Positions 1-10,269 of a stretch of 64,000 nt of DNA are shown in pieces; the stretch's first letter is position 1; each line of letters starts with the position of its first letter. This DNA comes from Allium sativum (lineage: Eukaryota; Streptophyta; Magnoliopsida; Asparagales; Amaryllidaceae), in contig CM060918.1 in the NCBI GenBank assembly GCA_030737875.1, forward strand, positions 769,538,552-769,602,551, in the 5' to 3' direction. The position numbers and the translations under genes were made by a program. Under the pieces are notes generated by a model, which ran no database searches, was not told the origin of the DNA, and saw only the letters and a list, made by a program, of their open reading frames with translations.

Positions 1-24
1 TTAACAGTGAAGGACCAAATGCAT

Positions 25-97
25 CGACTCTACTAGAGATCGAACCCAGAATCTCTAGTTTCGTAGACCAGCGCCTTATCCATTGGGCCATAGAGTC
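25..97 (-). pseudogene. tRNA-Arg(ACG)-like copy, decayed
   Basis: Read on the minus strand, this 73-nt stretch has a 7-bp acceptor stem (GACTCTA with TAGAGTC), a D arm, an anticodon loop CTACGAA giving anticodon ACG, and a T loop TTCGATC. The T stem contains G-U pairs and the anticodon stem has one wobble where the intact copy at 7730-7802 has standard pairs. It could still fold, but the weakened stems suggest a pseudogene or a poorly expressed copy. Confidence 0.6.
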
Positions 98-437
98 ATT
101 AATTGGATAGTAGAGTTTTAGGTATATTCCAACCATATAGACATAGTAGGATAGTAGAGTTTTATGTATGTACCAAATAAAAAACAAAGTTGGCACTGGA
201 ATTTCCCAAAAAACATGCACTGTGATAAGTTAAAGGGGAAACAAAGGAAAAATTGATGATGCTTTAAAATAGTCAGGAGCAACTAAGGAAAAGATGATAG
301 TGCCTGATATAAGACTTTATCAATTAAGCTGCAGATTTGCTTCATAACGGACTGTAGCTCATAAAATACTTTTTGATGGTGGGTGCTTGAGGTTAATGGT
401 AATGCGCCCCTAGTTAACAGTGAAGGACCAAATCCAT

Positions 438-509
438 CGACTCTGTTGGGGATCGAACCCAGATTCTCTGGTTTTGTAGACCAGCACCTTATCCATTGGG
501 CATAGAGTC
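438..509 (-). pseudogene. tRNA-Arg-derived pseudogene, anticodon altered
   Basis: This is a 72-nt copy of the same tRNA on the minus strand. One base is missing in the block between acceptor and D stem, and the anticodon loop reads CTACAAA, so the anticodon would be ACA instead of ACG. The two changes together argue against a working arginine tRNA. Confidence 0.7.
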
Positions 510-781
510 ACCTGTTGGATGTTATATTTTTATGTATATTCCAACCATATGGACATGGTTGGACTGTAGAGTTTTATGTTTGCAACAAATAAACAACAAA
601 GTTAGCGCTGAAAATTTCCAAAAAAACGTGTTGTGTGATAAGTTAAAGGGAGCAACAAAGGAAAAAATGATGATGTATCAAAATAGTCAGGAGAAACAAA
701 GGAAAAGATGATAGTGCCTGATACAAGATTATATCAATTAAGCTGCATATTTGCTTTATATAAGACTGCAGCTCACAAAAT

Positions 782-854
782 ACTTTGTGATGGGGATCAA
801 ACCGAGAATCTCAGGTTTCGTAGACCAGCGCTTTATCCATTGGGCCACAGAGTC
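782..854 (-). pseudogene. tRNA-Arg(ACG)-derived pseudogene, 3' end lost
   Basis: The 5' acceptor strand, D arm and ACG anticodon loop are present on the minus strand. The anticodon stem carries a mismatch, the T arm is altered, and the 3' acceptor strand is replaced by unrelated sequence (reading ACAAAG), so a cloverleaf cannot close. Confidence 0.7.
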
Positions 855-1079
855 ACCTGTTGGTTGGTAGAGTTTTATGTATATTCCAACCATATGGACA
901 TAGTTGGATAGTAGAGTTTTATGTATGTCCCAAATAAACCGCAAAGTTGGCTATGAAATTTTTCAAAAAACATGCACTGTGATAAGTTAATGGGAGCAAT
1001 AAAGGGAAAGATGATGACGTATCAAAATAGGCGGGATCAACAAAGGAAAAGATGATAGTATATGAATTTGTGTAAAATA

Positions 1080-1620
1080 TAGTACACAATATATATTTTC
1101 ACATTATAACTTTGCTCCATATAATGACTCCAACATATACTCGATTCACTAGTATTGTTGAGCAAAGGTAGGGGCTAATGTTTCGAACTTGTATTGCAAT
1201 ATGGTCCAATGTTTTTTTAATGTATATTAGAAGTCGTAGTGTGTAACTTTCATTTATGAGTTTATTAATGGTGTAATAAGGCTGAAATAAAGTTCTGGAA
1301 CTTTTAGAACTTGGGGTATTTCTATTTGCATGTACTGTTGGACATAAAATTATATACAATGACTTTACATTTGTCTAATAAATTATTTTTGGATGTGATT
1401 CAATTGTCTGCTTCAATTTTTTTTTGTGGTTTACGGTTTTTTTTAGGTGGGGGAGGGAGGGGGGAGGTGTTAATCTTGAATGTTTGCCTGTGAGAAAGAT
1501 ATATGTTTTTGAGTAATGTGAGATACCACTGATTAGACAATTTGGTTAGTAGCATGATCACCTTTTCCTTTCTAATAGCATGCAAATGTCAAACACAAAG
1601 AATTACTTCAAGATGCAAAA
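1080..1620. repeat. Copy A of a duplicated block (also near 7850-8280 and 25980-26480)
   Basis: This non-coding stretch is a diverged relative of sequence downstream of the tRNA copies in blocks B and C. Shared landmarks are 'cactagtattgttga', 'gttgagcaaa' and 'gtccaatgtttttt', and the run ending in 'caaagaattact'. It shows that the tRNA loci in this window descend from one ancestral locus. No gene is visible. Confidence 0.6.
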
Positions 1621-2370
1621 TCGGAGTAAGGGTACTGAATAACTAGGGAGCTGTTGGAGCAAGGGCGTTGAATGAATCAACGTTTTTAATAAAAGCACTG
1701 ATTAAATCAACGTTCAGGACTAGTTCACCATCCTAGATCGATCCCTTGAATTTTGGCTGAATATTTAGGCCAATTGCATTTGTTAGGACTAGCACGAATG
1801 TAAGTTCAAAATTGAAGCCTGAATGTGAGGGCTGTTGGAGATGCTTTAGGTCTCCATTTAACCGTTTATCAAAAAAATAAAATACCCATTTCCTTCAACG
1901 ATGAATTCAAGAAGAAGCGACAACGGAAAACTCTCTAGAGGAATAAGACCTTAATAAAAGAAAATTTTGTGGAATTTCACGTGTAATAGTTTAAAATTTG
2001 CACCATCGTCCAATTCAGATTAGAAAAAAAATCATTTAAGTAAAGTTTGCCATAGGAAATGGCCAAAGGAGATGGTATTTAGAAGGAAAATAAGTCAAAT
2101 AGGAGTATGCAAGCACAGAAGCGTCTTGAGAGATTTTGAATATTCTTCTACAATACATAACTATGCAACACATACCATTTCAATAAAAAAAGTTAACCTT
2201 CGTAAATCATAAGTTTCACCAACTACTAAAGTAAACCCATTTGTTGAAATCATTTAACAAAATATGTTTTCCTACGTCCCAGTGTTGTAAAATTTAAAAT
2301 ATAGAAAAAAATGTTTAGAAAAAAAAAGAGGGGCAAAATATTAGTTTTATATTGATATCATTTAAAAACG
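1621..2370. other. AT-rich non-coding stretch, no gene seen
   Basis: Nothing here translates into a recognisable protein. The motif 'gctgttggag' occurs at about 1651 and again at about 1830, which may be the termini of a degraded MITE, but no target duplication was found. Confidence 0.4.
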
Positions 2371-2422
2371 TGGGGTGTTGTTCGTGGTCAAATCGAAGTC
2401 GGTTGACCCGAGCAACACCCCA
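2371..2422. repeat. Short inverted repeat
   Basis: The arms 'tggggtgttgttcg' and 'cgagcaacacccca' are inverted with one mismatch around a 24-nt loop. It may be a terminus or an internal hairpin of a MITE. Confidence 0.5.
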
Positions 2423-2510
2423 GCGGAGTTGGGGTCAAATGCCCTTGTGAAGATAGAAAATGCCCTCTCTTGCTATGTTTAACCGGTTTTAACAAAGTAG
2501 GCTAAGCCGG

Positions 2511-2542
2511 TTGTTGGAGCAACCATTTGGTTGCTCCAACAA
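2511..2542. repeat. Perfect 15-bp palindrome with 2-nt spacer
   Basis: The arms 'ttgttggagcaacca' and 'tggttgctccaacaa' are exact reverse complements separated by 'tt'. This is typical of a MITE hairpin or the apposed ends of two short elements. No gene overlaps it. Confidence 0.7.
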
Positions 2543-2599
2543 CCTCTGTTGTTTCCACAGCAACACTGACCTCCACCGTTGGGGATCGATTAGAAAAGC

Positions 2600-3480
2600 A
2601 ACCAACCACGGGATGCTCTAGTATTTTCTTATGCCAATTGTGCATCCTTGTATCAAATTTTGCTTGATCGAACAGCTTGCTTTCTTATGGCCACGGGGAC
2701 TAGGAATTTTGTCTTCGTCATCTGCCGTTTCTTGACTTCTTCCAAATCTTTCTCCGCCGTATACGTCTTCTGCTTTGCTCATTCTTTCCGCGCTCCCTTC
2801 TTCTCCTAGCTTTCTCCCATATCCTAAGGACAAGCTCGTTCTCAACCGAACTCTAATTTGTACCTTCTTCTTAAATCTGGAAGCCACCGCTGTCTGCCTT
2901 CATCCTCTGATGCTCTTGAGCCCCATCATTGGGTCAGCTGGTTTAGCTTGTTAGAGGTTTGGATTTCACAGTTCGGTCCTTTAATTAAGATCTGTATTCT
3001 TTTCGAGTGAGTTTTGGTTGGCTTCTTGCTCGATTGATCGCTTTTACCCTCGCTTATGAACCTCGTTGTAGAGTAACGAGTAGAGGATTCTTCCGAGCCA
3101 TTTGCTATGTCTGTGAACTCTGCTATCGGCAGCTCTACTATAAGTGCTTTCAAAGCGCAGTTCCTAAGCTCCTTATGGTTCTGAAATATAACGATTTATC
3201 GTTGTGTGGTTTGTGTCAATCTTTGGGCTGTTGATTTCTTTGGTGGGTTTTAGCATTGGATCGACTGTTTAGTCCTTGTTTCGTTTCTCGTTTACTCTTT
3301 GTGGATCATAGTCCCAGATATCTTTTAGCTTGGAAGTGATTCATCGACTAAGTTGTTTCCTGTGAAATCATCTACGACTTCTCCTGTCGTTGACTGCAAT
3401 GAAGTGAGTTAGCATGGTAAATCCTATCATGACAGACTTCTGTTTTTTTTTTTGCTAGATCGACAATACAAAAATGTAAA
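2600..3480 (+). other. GC-richer, pyrimidine-rich stretch; possible relic of a gene 5' region
   Basis: Base composition differs from its AT-rich surroundings and resembles a plant 5' leader with short open frames. The clearest plus-strand candidate starts at the ATG at 3107 (beginning MSVNSAIGSS) and stops at 3184 after 25 residues. I do not recognise it, and no downstream exon could be joined with confidence. It may be a relic of a captured or truncated gene; function unknown. Confidence 0.25.
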
Positions 3481-4366
3481 TATGATACTAAGATATTGAT
3501 TCATAATATTCATAAAATACCTACAAATAATGTAGAGCTCTAAATTAAACAGTTTACTATATTTGAGAAGAATAATTATACTTGCCCAACCTATATATAC
3601 GACAACGTAGAGAATAATTACACCTGTCCTTTTTATTTAATCAAATGTAGATAATTTCAGCTTATAAAAGAAAAAACTATGCATTGAGTTATAACTTATT
3701 TAAGCAACATGATTGCCACTCTCCTTTATATAATTAATGTAGATGGCTTCTTTTTTTATGCTTCTACTCTGAATTTTGAGTTGCTTAGCATCTTTCGTTT
3801 CCTCAAAATTTGCTTTCAATTTGCTCTAGATACCAGTATTACAATGTGAAAAACACACAAACAGACATCTTTGTATGTTCATATTTACTAGTCCTATTTT
3901 GCTCTTTATTGATATATTTATTTGGCTTCTTGGTAAACCTTTGTCGCCTCATACCTCATAAATATTCACGGTTGAATTTTAAAAGACCATGGTAAGTTAT
4001 AATACATATTTTCTTTCTAGCAATTCTCACATCTTTTTCACCGAGATAATCACTTCTATTTTGTCTCCAACCCTCTTCTCTGTAAACTTCTTCTTGAAAA
4101 TTTATGGTTTCCTCTTCATTTAAATTCTCAAATCAAAACAAAATTTCTAATTTTAATTCTCCTCTTTGTTTCTTATGTTTTAAACTATATTATTATCTCT
4201 TCTCTTTAATCTTTCTTCTTCTCTGCTAATCCACTCTGCAAATCCCTGAACACTTCTCTCAATACAAATTTACATCCTACAAACTCGATAAGTTTTGTTT
4301 TATATTTTTCGATTGTTTCTCATTGTCTTCTTCTTTTACCATTTTAACTACTATCAAATAGAAAAA
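3481..4366. other. AT-rich non-coding stretch, no gene seen
   Basis: Sequence near 3550-3720 is loosely repeated near 9140-9330 (shared 'aataattacac', 'tgtcctttttat', 'taagcaacatgatt'), which suggests an old dispersed repeat. The stretch 4000-4330 is pyrimidine-rich. No coding sequence is supported. Confidence 0.4.
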
Positions 4367-4911
4367 GCATTGTTATATGCACTCCAAATTTGGTTAAGAG
4401 GTGATCAATTTTAAGGGCATACAAGTCATATTTAGAATTGTTATGGGGGCGTGCTGAACATAAAAATTAATTTACGAAAATACCTCTACTTTACTTCTTC
4501 GAATTGAATTTTTTTTCCAGGGGATTGTTACTAGCACTTCAAAATTGATTAAGGGGGGACACGGTCAAAAACAAAATTAGGTATACATCCACCGTTTTTC
4601 GTTTTTTTTTTTTCATTTTCAATGACTCTTTGCCGAATTTAAGGTTGAAACTCAACTACACGCCACCGAATTCAGTGAATAAATGCAGCAAAACCTTGCC
4701 GAATTTCATCCGTGTCTGCTCATAACCATCTTTTAAGTGTCAATAATAATACTCAATTCAATTAGGCTAATTATCAATATAAGGATAGTTTATTCATATT
4801 ATAATTTATTTTTAAGGGGTTACTTTCTAATGTCCACCCCTTAGTAAATTTTAAAAAAAAATAGAAAATGAGTCATCCCCTTAATAAAATTTGGAGTGCT
4901 AATAACAATGC
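4367..4911. mobile_element. MITE with long terminal inverted repeats
   Basis: The left end 'gcattgttatatgcactcca' and the reverse complement of the right end 'gcattgttattagcactcca' match over about 27 bp, and both continue into an 'aaatttggttaag'-like block. A second copy of the same terminus lies internally near 4522, so this may be two overlapping or nested MITEs. The ends resemble those of the element at 53792-54370. No convincing target duplication was found for this copy. It has no coding capacity. Confidence 0.6.
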
Positions 4912-5259
4912 CCTATAATATTTAAGTAAATTATGTCACCACCAAACCATTTAAGATAGAGCTACTTTATACCATTTAAAATAACTTATCAAATTTTAAA
5001 TCTTTAATCACAAAAATAAATGAAATAAGAGTATTTCCCAAATTAGTCACCTAACAAATGCTTCACAAATCCACTTGTAAATCAACGAGTCAACTAATAA
5101 ATCAAGTTAATCAACCAATGTATCATTTTTAATCCAGTAATCAACTAATAGCCTACATGATACATAACATACCAATTCGTCAAATTTAATTAACTTTAAG
5201 TAGTAAAATTAGGTAATCATTTTTCCAAAATTACCTTGCATAGGGTGCGTTCTTAACCA

Positions 5260-5385
5260 ACGTGAGCGGGGTATTTGAGCGTGGCATTTGAGCGGGGTAT
5301 TTGAGTGTGGTACTGTAGCGAACGGGGAATGTGTTTTTAGCTGCGAACGAGGTATTTGAGCGTGGTACCTGAGCGAGGTATTTAA
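5260..5385. repeat. Subterminal repeats of the Harbinger-type element
   Basis: Several short direct repeats of the form 'gagcggggtatttgagcgtg' follow the left terminus, with variants 'gagcgaggtattt' and 'gtagcgaacgggg'. Such subterminal repeats are common transposase or MYB-like protein binding regions in class II elements; that role is inferred here. Confidence 0.5.
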
Positions 5386-5513
5386 TTGTTAAATTATTTG
5401 TTTTGATTTAATCAAATACTAATTTCGTAAAACAAAACGATTACATTTCATTGCACAAAGAAAATACAAACATAAATATGATAGAAATACAATAACACGA
5501 TGACATGAACCTC

Positions 5514-6616
5514 CTACTTGTTGGTATTTATCAGATAAGTTTGGTATTCTTTTTCGTGGCGTTTGTCTGCATGCCCTCTTATCAACAAGCTTTTCGCTGT
5601 CTCATCCAAAAGAGCAGTGAACATATCATTTATTTTGGGATCCAAAACAAATAATAGTGCATCTGCAACATCAAACTCACCCGTTGCTCCAAGACGTTGC
5701 ATGCGAGCTACCGTATTTGCATAATTTGTAGAACTTCTCGTTGATTCCACGCTAGTACCCGTATTAGGACTATCAGAATGCGTGCGAGATTTTTTCATCT
5801 GTCTCTCGTGCATTAGGTCAATAAGCATAGCCATCTTATCGTTACTTTCACCACGTCGTCTTCTTAAATTTTGACGTGCAGTTGGTTGAGTAGGCGGATT
5901 CGTTGGATTTTGGGTTGACGGAGGGATTATTGGAGCTTCATAAATTAGTGGATTCATTGAAGTTTGTTGCACTGGACGATTTGATGGCGAATTCAAATTT
6001 GGAATATGATGATTTTGCGTTTCATCCAATGGATTAAAAAACCCATCGAAAGCCCATGTTTTGTCAAATGTGTTTTGTGTTGATGGCGGTGTGCCAGTCT
6101 GCGACAGTTGTATGGTAGCAGCAGGAGTGTACGACGATTGACCAGTTGCATTCGTCCCACGAAATAATTGTTGCATCATCTCTAAGTTTTCAATTGGACG
6201 TTTCTTATATTTCAAGACACCCGTTCCAAATTCCTAAATGTAAGAAATAAATTGTAAGAAACTGTTTATAAATGAATGGTAACAAAATAAATTTACAGAC
6301 CTTAACACGATCTTCCCACCATTTATTGCTTCCGGTGACCGTTCCTTTATAAGCATCCCAACCCGCGCCAGTCTTGTTCATCAGTGCTTCCCATTTCATC
6401 CAATCTCGTCGAAGACTATCATATTTGTTTCGGATCTTGCTTTCGTCAATCGGTTCGATCCGGAATGGTTTGTATGGCATCGTTGAACTTTTCTGCAATC
6501 ACTTTATGAACACCTTTTTTGTTGCTGCCACAAGCACCATATGAATCAACAGAACATTGCAGCATAATCTGAGTTGCAGTAAATGACCAGTGATGTGCAG
6601 CTTTTCGATTGGCCAT
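5514..6616 (-). pseudogene. MYB/SANT-like protein gene of a Harbinger element, frameshifted
   Basis: The start codon is at 6616 (MANRKAAHHW). The first exon covers a MYB/SANT-like domain with the family landmarks HHWSFTATQIML, IRNKYDSLRRDW and GWDAYKGTVTGSNKWWEDRV. A 67-bp intron at 6234-6300 has GT and AG ends on the minus strand. The second exon continues with KKRPIENLEMMQQLFRG and the common NATG motif and ends at 5514 with a low-complexity Asn/Thr/Pro-rich middle and an acidic C-terminus. Between about 6445 and 6510 the reading frame changes: one frame terminates after IQTIPDRTD while the domain carries on in another, so an indel has disrupted the gene. In Harbinger elements this protein brings the transposase to the element ends; it also resembles plant L10-interacting MYB-type proteins. 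Confidence 0.75.
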
Positions 6617-6825
6617 ACTGAAAAATAACAAACAATATATATTAGAAATAAATTTAAAAAACAAGGGAAAAACTAGGTTGAATAACGGAAAATAACATGA
6701 ACACCAAACTGAAAAAAACCTGATTGTTGCTCGAATTCGGTTGAAAATAAATAGAAAAGGATTGGGTTGTTGTAGTGTGGATGAAGAGGTATGTGAAGGT
6801 GATGGTTTTGTAGGGGTAAAAGAAG

Positions 6826-6898
6826 AACGTTGGAAATCAAGCCGTTGGCGTCCGACGTGTCGGACGCATCCGACGCCAACGGCTTGATTTCCAACGTT
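6826..6898. repeat. Perfect 27-bp inverted repeat upstream of the MYB-like gene
   Basis: The arms at 6826-6852 and 6872-6898 are exact reverse complements, beginning 'aacgttggaaatcaagccgt'. The 19-nt loop contains a second nested palindrome (gtccgac/gtcggac). It lies about 210 bp upstream of the MYB-like start codon. It could be a regulatory site, a remnant of a tiny nested element, or a source of hairpin RNA. Confidence 0.8.
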
Positions 6899-7049
6899 CA
6901 ACTGTCGTTCCATTTGAAAGGGGAAAGAGGTGTTCGCGTCGGACGCCAACAAAAACACGAGCGTGCCAATTTAATGCTGCGAACGCACCCATAGTAGCAC
7001 TGTAGCAGCCAGCAAATGGCACTGAAAATAAAACCACAATTAGAAGATG

Positions 7050-7094
7050 GCAGAATCTCTGTTTTCGTAGGTCAGTGTTTTGTCCATTAAGCAG
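7050..7094 (-). pseudogene. tRNA-Arg(ACG) relic, D and anticodon arms only
   Basis: On the minus strand this reads like the middle of the intact tRNA at 7730-7802: 'taatggacaaaacactg' then 'acctacgaaa' then 'cagagattctg'. Both acceptor strands are gone. The equivalent relic in copy C is at 25722-25766, so it predates the duplication. Confidence 0.55.
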
Positions 7095-7122
7095 CAGATT
7101 TGCTTCATACAAAACTGCAGGT

Positions 7123-7657
7123 TAGGGCTGTTATGGTAATGGTTAACCGTTACCGTATGACAAATACCGTTACCGTACCGTTTTTACTGGTAAGCTAGAA
7201 TTGCTTACCGTTATCGTTACCGATCAACTAGTATACCGATAATCTGGTAACCGTTACACTGGTAATAGTAAATTACCGTTTGTCCATCAAAGTTTATATC
7301 TTAACATATTTTTTTTACACGGTGCATCTTTATTATAATATATGTAGTATTAGTTTATAAAAAACAAAAAAGAAAAAGAAAATAAGGGTATTTGGAATTA
7401 TTTCATCTGATTATTGAACTAAATATAATCATTTATTTGGTTCTATAATAAAGCATATCAAATGAGTATACTTCTGTTTTGAATTAACTGGTAAAATTAC
7501 CGTTACCACTGGTATTGAAAAAATGTTACCGATAATTTGCCGTTAAAAATGGTAAATTTACCGTTACCATACCGTTTTAACTGGTATACCGATTTCAATC
7601 AAAAATAGTTACAGATCGACTGGTAATGGTAAATTTACCGTTACCGTAACAGCCCTA
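7123..7657. mobile_element. hAT-type MITE, 535 bp, with 8-bp target duplication
   Basis: The termini are inverted copies of TAGGGCTGTTAYGGTAAYGG, matching the usual hAT-like TAGGG start. The exact 8-bp repeat CTGCAGGT flanks it at 7115-7122 and 7658-7665. Copy C has a single CTGCAGGT at 25787-25794, the empty site. The interior holds many short 'ggtaatggtaa' and 'ttaccgttacc' blocks in both orientations and no reading frame, so it is a non-autonomous element that depends on a hAT transposase. Confidence 0.88.
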
Positions 7658-7720
7658 CTGCAGGTCAACAAAAAACCTAAAGTAGGCGATGGTAATGCAC
7701 CATCAGTTACAGTGGAGGAC

Positions 7721-7724
7721 AAAA
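7721..7724 (-). terminator. RNA polymerase III T-run after the tRNA-Arg gene
   Basis: Six bases past the tRNA 3' end the minus strand has TTTT, the minimal pol III termination signal. Confidence 0.55.
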
Positions 7725-7729
7725 CCAGT

Positions 7730-7802
7730 CGACTCTGCTGGGGATCGAACCCAGAATCTCTGGTTTCGTAGACCAGCGCCTTATCCATTGGGCCACAGAG
7801 TC
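7730..7802 (-). tRNA. tRNA-Arg(ACG), intact
   Basis: This 73-nt gene folds into a full cloverleaf on the minus strand: acceptor GACTCTG with CAGAGTC plus a G discriminator, 3-bp D stem GCC/GGC, anticodon stem CTGGT/ACCAG around CTACGAA (anticodon ACG), variable loop AGATT and T arm CTGGG-TTCGATC-CCCAG. The internal promoters are present: an A box TGGCCCAATGG and a B box GGTTCGATCCC. It reads CGN arginine codons after deamination of the first anticodon base to inosine. It is the only copy in the window with no obvious damage. CCA is not encoded, as expected for eukaryotes. Confidence 0.9.
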
Positions 7803-8823
7803 ACTTGTTCAATTTACTAAATTTTCGTTAAATATCGTCAAAAATATACGTTTGTATATTTTCACATTATATCCTTTCTCCATATAATGACACCAACATT
7901 TATATACCTGGTTCACTAGTATTGTTGATATTGCGTATTACTTGTTGTTAACCCATCCCTCATACACAAGATGATTTATACGTGGTATCGGTTGAGCAAA
8001 TGTAAGGGGCGACGTTTCGAGCTCATAACTCGACATTGTCCAATGTTTTTTACATATTTTAGAAGCTAGTATTGTGCAATTCACATAAGTATTTCAATTT
8101 GCATGTACTAGTGTACATAAATTTTGTGTAAAGGCTTTACATTTGTCTAAATGATAAGGGTACTTGGGAAAGATTGCCTTTTCAATTTGATTCAATTGCC
8201 TTTTTTTGGTTAGTATCATGATCACCTTTTCCTTTAATTTCTACTGGCACACAAAAGCCAAATACAAAGAATTACTAATGATGCAAATCTTAGTTAGTTA
8301 GTCCATCTAAATTAAAGATAGTATAAAGCAAAATAATGTATGAAGATTCTTATCATAAAATTGCTATACATGCTAATTTTATTATGGAGACATGACTGAA
8401 AATTTCCATTCCTGAAATATAATGAACGCAGATATTTTTCTTGTAGCTGGAAATTTCCAAGATTGCAATGCTTTTGTTGAACATATGCAAAACTCTGATT
8501 AATGCTGCATACAAAGCATGTTCTCTCCACTGGATGTATAATTTTTTAGCATATAGTGGATCTACAAAGTGTACACCCTTATTAGTAAGGGAACTTATGA
8601 AAAAATGAATTACTTTTGTCATTTAATAATGAAAAATGAATATCTGAAACTTATAAATTTATAAATTTCGAACTATGAATGCTTCTCTTTAGCATTTACA
8701 AAATTAAGATAATAATAATGTTACAGTGGAGAGTAAAATGTTGAGAAAATGAAGCTTCTTTGTATTTAAGTTAAAGGTATTTCCTTGTTTCAGCTTGGCC
8801 ATGCCTATCCGTCATAATAAATA

Positions 8824-9715
8824 TTACGATTGCCTTGTTGATCAATGCGCATGCCTCGATTAAATTCTTGTTAGTCTCCACCATAACTTGTATGAATTGA
8901 TTTTAAGCATAATTATAACCAAAACTAACAATCGTGATTGCTCACTCATATAACAAATTCATAGTTTCCAATGTGACATGAGATTATTCAATATGTTCTA
9001 TTGAGTGTGATATATGATGGACATATATACATATATATTTAAGAGTTAGAACATATTCGGAGGTTAGAAAACAAACATTATTACATGATGATGATAGCAG
9101 GTTAAAAGATTGATCTTGATGAGCATATATCGAACATTATAATAAATATTACACATGACAATGTAGATAATAATTACACTTGTCCTTTTTATCTAACCAC
9201 GTATAGCTGTCCTTTTTATATAACCAAATATAGAAGATTACTCTTGATATAAAAGGAATTTCATGTATTGATTTACCATAGCTAAGCAACATGATTACCC
9301 TTGTCCATTATATGTCAAAGCATAGAAAACTACAACATTTGAGATACGATTTAGTATAAACAATGTACACTAACTATAAATTATTTAGTATAAACGTTGT
9401 ACACTAACTATAAATTCAATAATTTACTGTTGAAAAACAATGGCTGAGTCGTGGATAATGTCATTTTCTTGAAGACGTTTCAACGGTATGCTTGGTGATG
9501 CAAAACAGATCGTACGTTTTTCCATCGCATTAACAGTTTTGTATAGATATCAATTTGCTTGCACGAACAAACCGATTCAGATTTGCACTCTCAATCTCAA
9601 AAGAGAAAAACTGCTTGGGTTTGTTTTGGTTTGCGGAGGAAGAAAAAGAATGTCATTCTAAATTTTTTCCATCTCGTCTGAAAATATGAAATTATAGACG
9701 GAATACAGAAAACTG
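8824..9715. other. AT-rich non-coding stretch, no gene seen
   Basis: This lies between duplicated block B and the 3' LTR of the copia element. It contains the dispersed repeat shared with about 3550-3720. No coding sequence or RNA gene is supported. Confidence 0.4.
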
Positions 9716-10176
9716 TGTTGAAACCGTTATGATTAATCCATTCCAAGACCACTCGAATCAAATATCTAAACCACAAAGCGCAAGCGGAAGACTAGACCAT
9801 TGTTAGACTTGTAAAAACAACTAAAACAATAACTCTAGTCACAAACCAATATCAATCAATCTCGAACAATCCAAATCTCAATCACAAGCAAGAAACTAAC
9901 GACAAAAGTAGCAAAAATAAATCACACAAGAATTTTTAGTGGTTCCACTAACATCTTGTTATTGTACATCCACTTAGGAGAGAGTTATTTTATTACCACG
10001 TTGAAAGGAATACAAGAGATTGATCCAATGATCACTATATTTCAATATAGAAATGAGTTTGAGGAGAATAGAATTGAAGAATTGGAATTAGGTTATAAAC
10101 TCTAATTCACCCTTGAGAATAAACCCTTGATTGCAATCAAGTATCCAAGCTCTCCCTTTTGAACCTCTAAAAATAG

Positions 10177-10184
10177 CTTATATA
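10177..10184 (-). promoter_or_regulatory. TATA box of the copia LTR
   Basis: The minus strand reads TATATAAG about 410 bp into the LTR, downstream of the repeated ACGT motifs, as expected for the U3/R boundary. Confidence 0.5.
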
Positions 10185-10269
10185 GAGATGGGCTAATTAC
10201 CGAAATTGTCTCCAAGCCTTCACAACTCAGTTTGCCAATTTTTTAGTCCGAAATAGGCCAAAACACTCG

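Larger units (their letters stand above)
1..1040. repeat. Tandem repeat array built around tRNA-Arg copies
   Basis: Three imperfect direct units follow each other, each consisting of a tRNA-Arg-like sequence on the minus strand followed by about 270-340 bp of shared spacer. The spacer contains recognisable blocks such as 'ggatagtagagttttatgta' and 'acatgcactgtgataagtta'. The tRNA copies start at 25, 438 and about 782, so the spacing is about 413 and 345 bp. The third unit lacks a segment just before its tRNA copy. This is a local tandem amplification of a tRNA locus, now decayed. The array may continue to the left of the window. Confidence 0.8.
5243..6990 (-). mobile_element. PIF/Harbinger-type element carrying only the MYB-like gene
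   Basis: The 1748-bp element has perfect 10-bp terminal inverted repeats GGGTGCGTTC and is flanked by the 3-bp direct repeat ATA (5240-5242 and 6991-6993). Copy C shows the uninterrupted site at 25663-25665. PIF/Harbinger elements normally encode two proteins, a MYB/SANT-like DNA-binding protein and a DDE nuclease. Only the first is present here, and no nuclease motif is visible on either strand. The 3-bp duplication and the MYB-like gene support the family; the usual duplication is TTA or TAA, so ATA is slightly off consensus. It is a non-autonomous derivative. Confidence 0.75.
4985..8823. repeat. Duplicated block, copy B (partner 25404-27013)
   Basis: Without its two transposon insertions this block aligns nearly end to end with 25404-27013, starting at 'caaattttaaatcttta' and ending at 'cctatccgtcataataaata'. 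It contains a tRNA-Arg relic, the intact tRNA-Arg gene, and non-coding DNA. Copy C preserves the empty target sites of both insertions, so they postdate the duplication or are specific to this copy. Confidence 0.85.

Noticed and set aside
756..944. Minus-strand open frame across the third tRNA copy
   Set aside because: It runs through a tRNA-derived sequence and its spacer and is a by-product of the repeat.
2618..2887. Minus-strand open frame of 89 codons, Arg/Lys/Ser-rich
   Set aside because: The stretch looks like a plus-strand pyrimidine-rich leader, its complement is purine-rich and so gives a charged open frame by composition; no domain or splice context supports it.
6837..7112. Minus-strand open frame overlapping the right end of the Harbinger-type element
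   Set aside because: It crosses the element boundary and the hairpin and has no protein similarity that I recognise.
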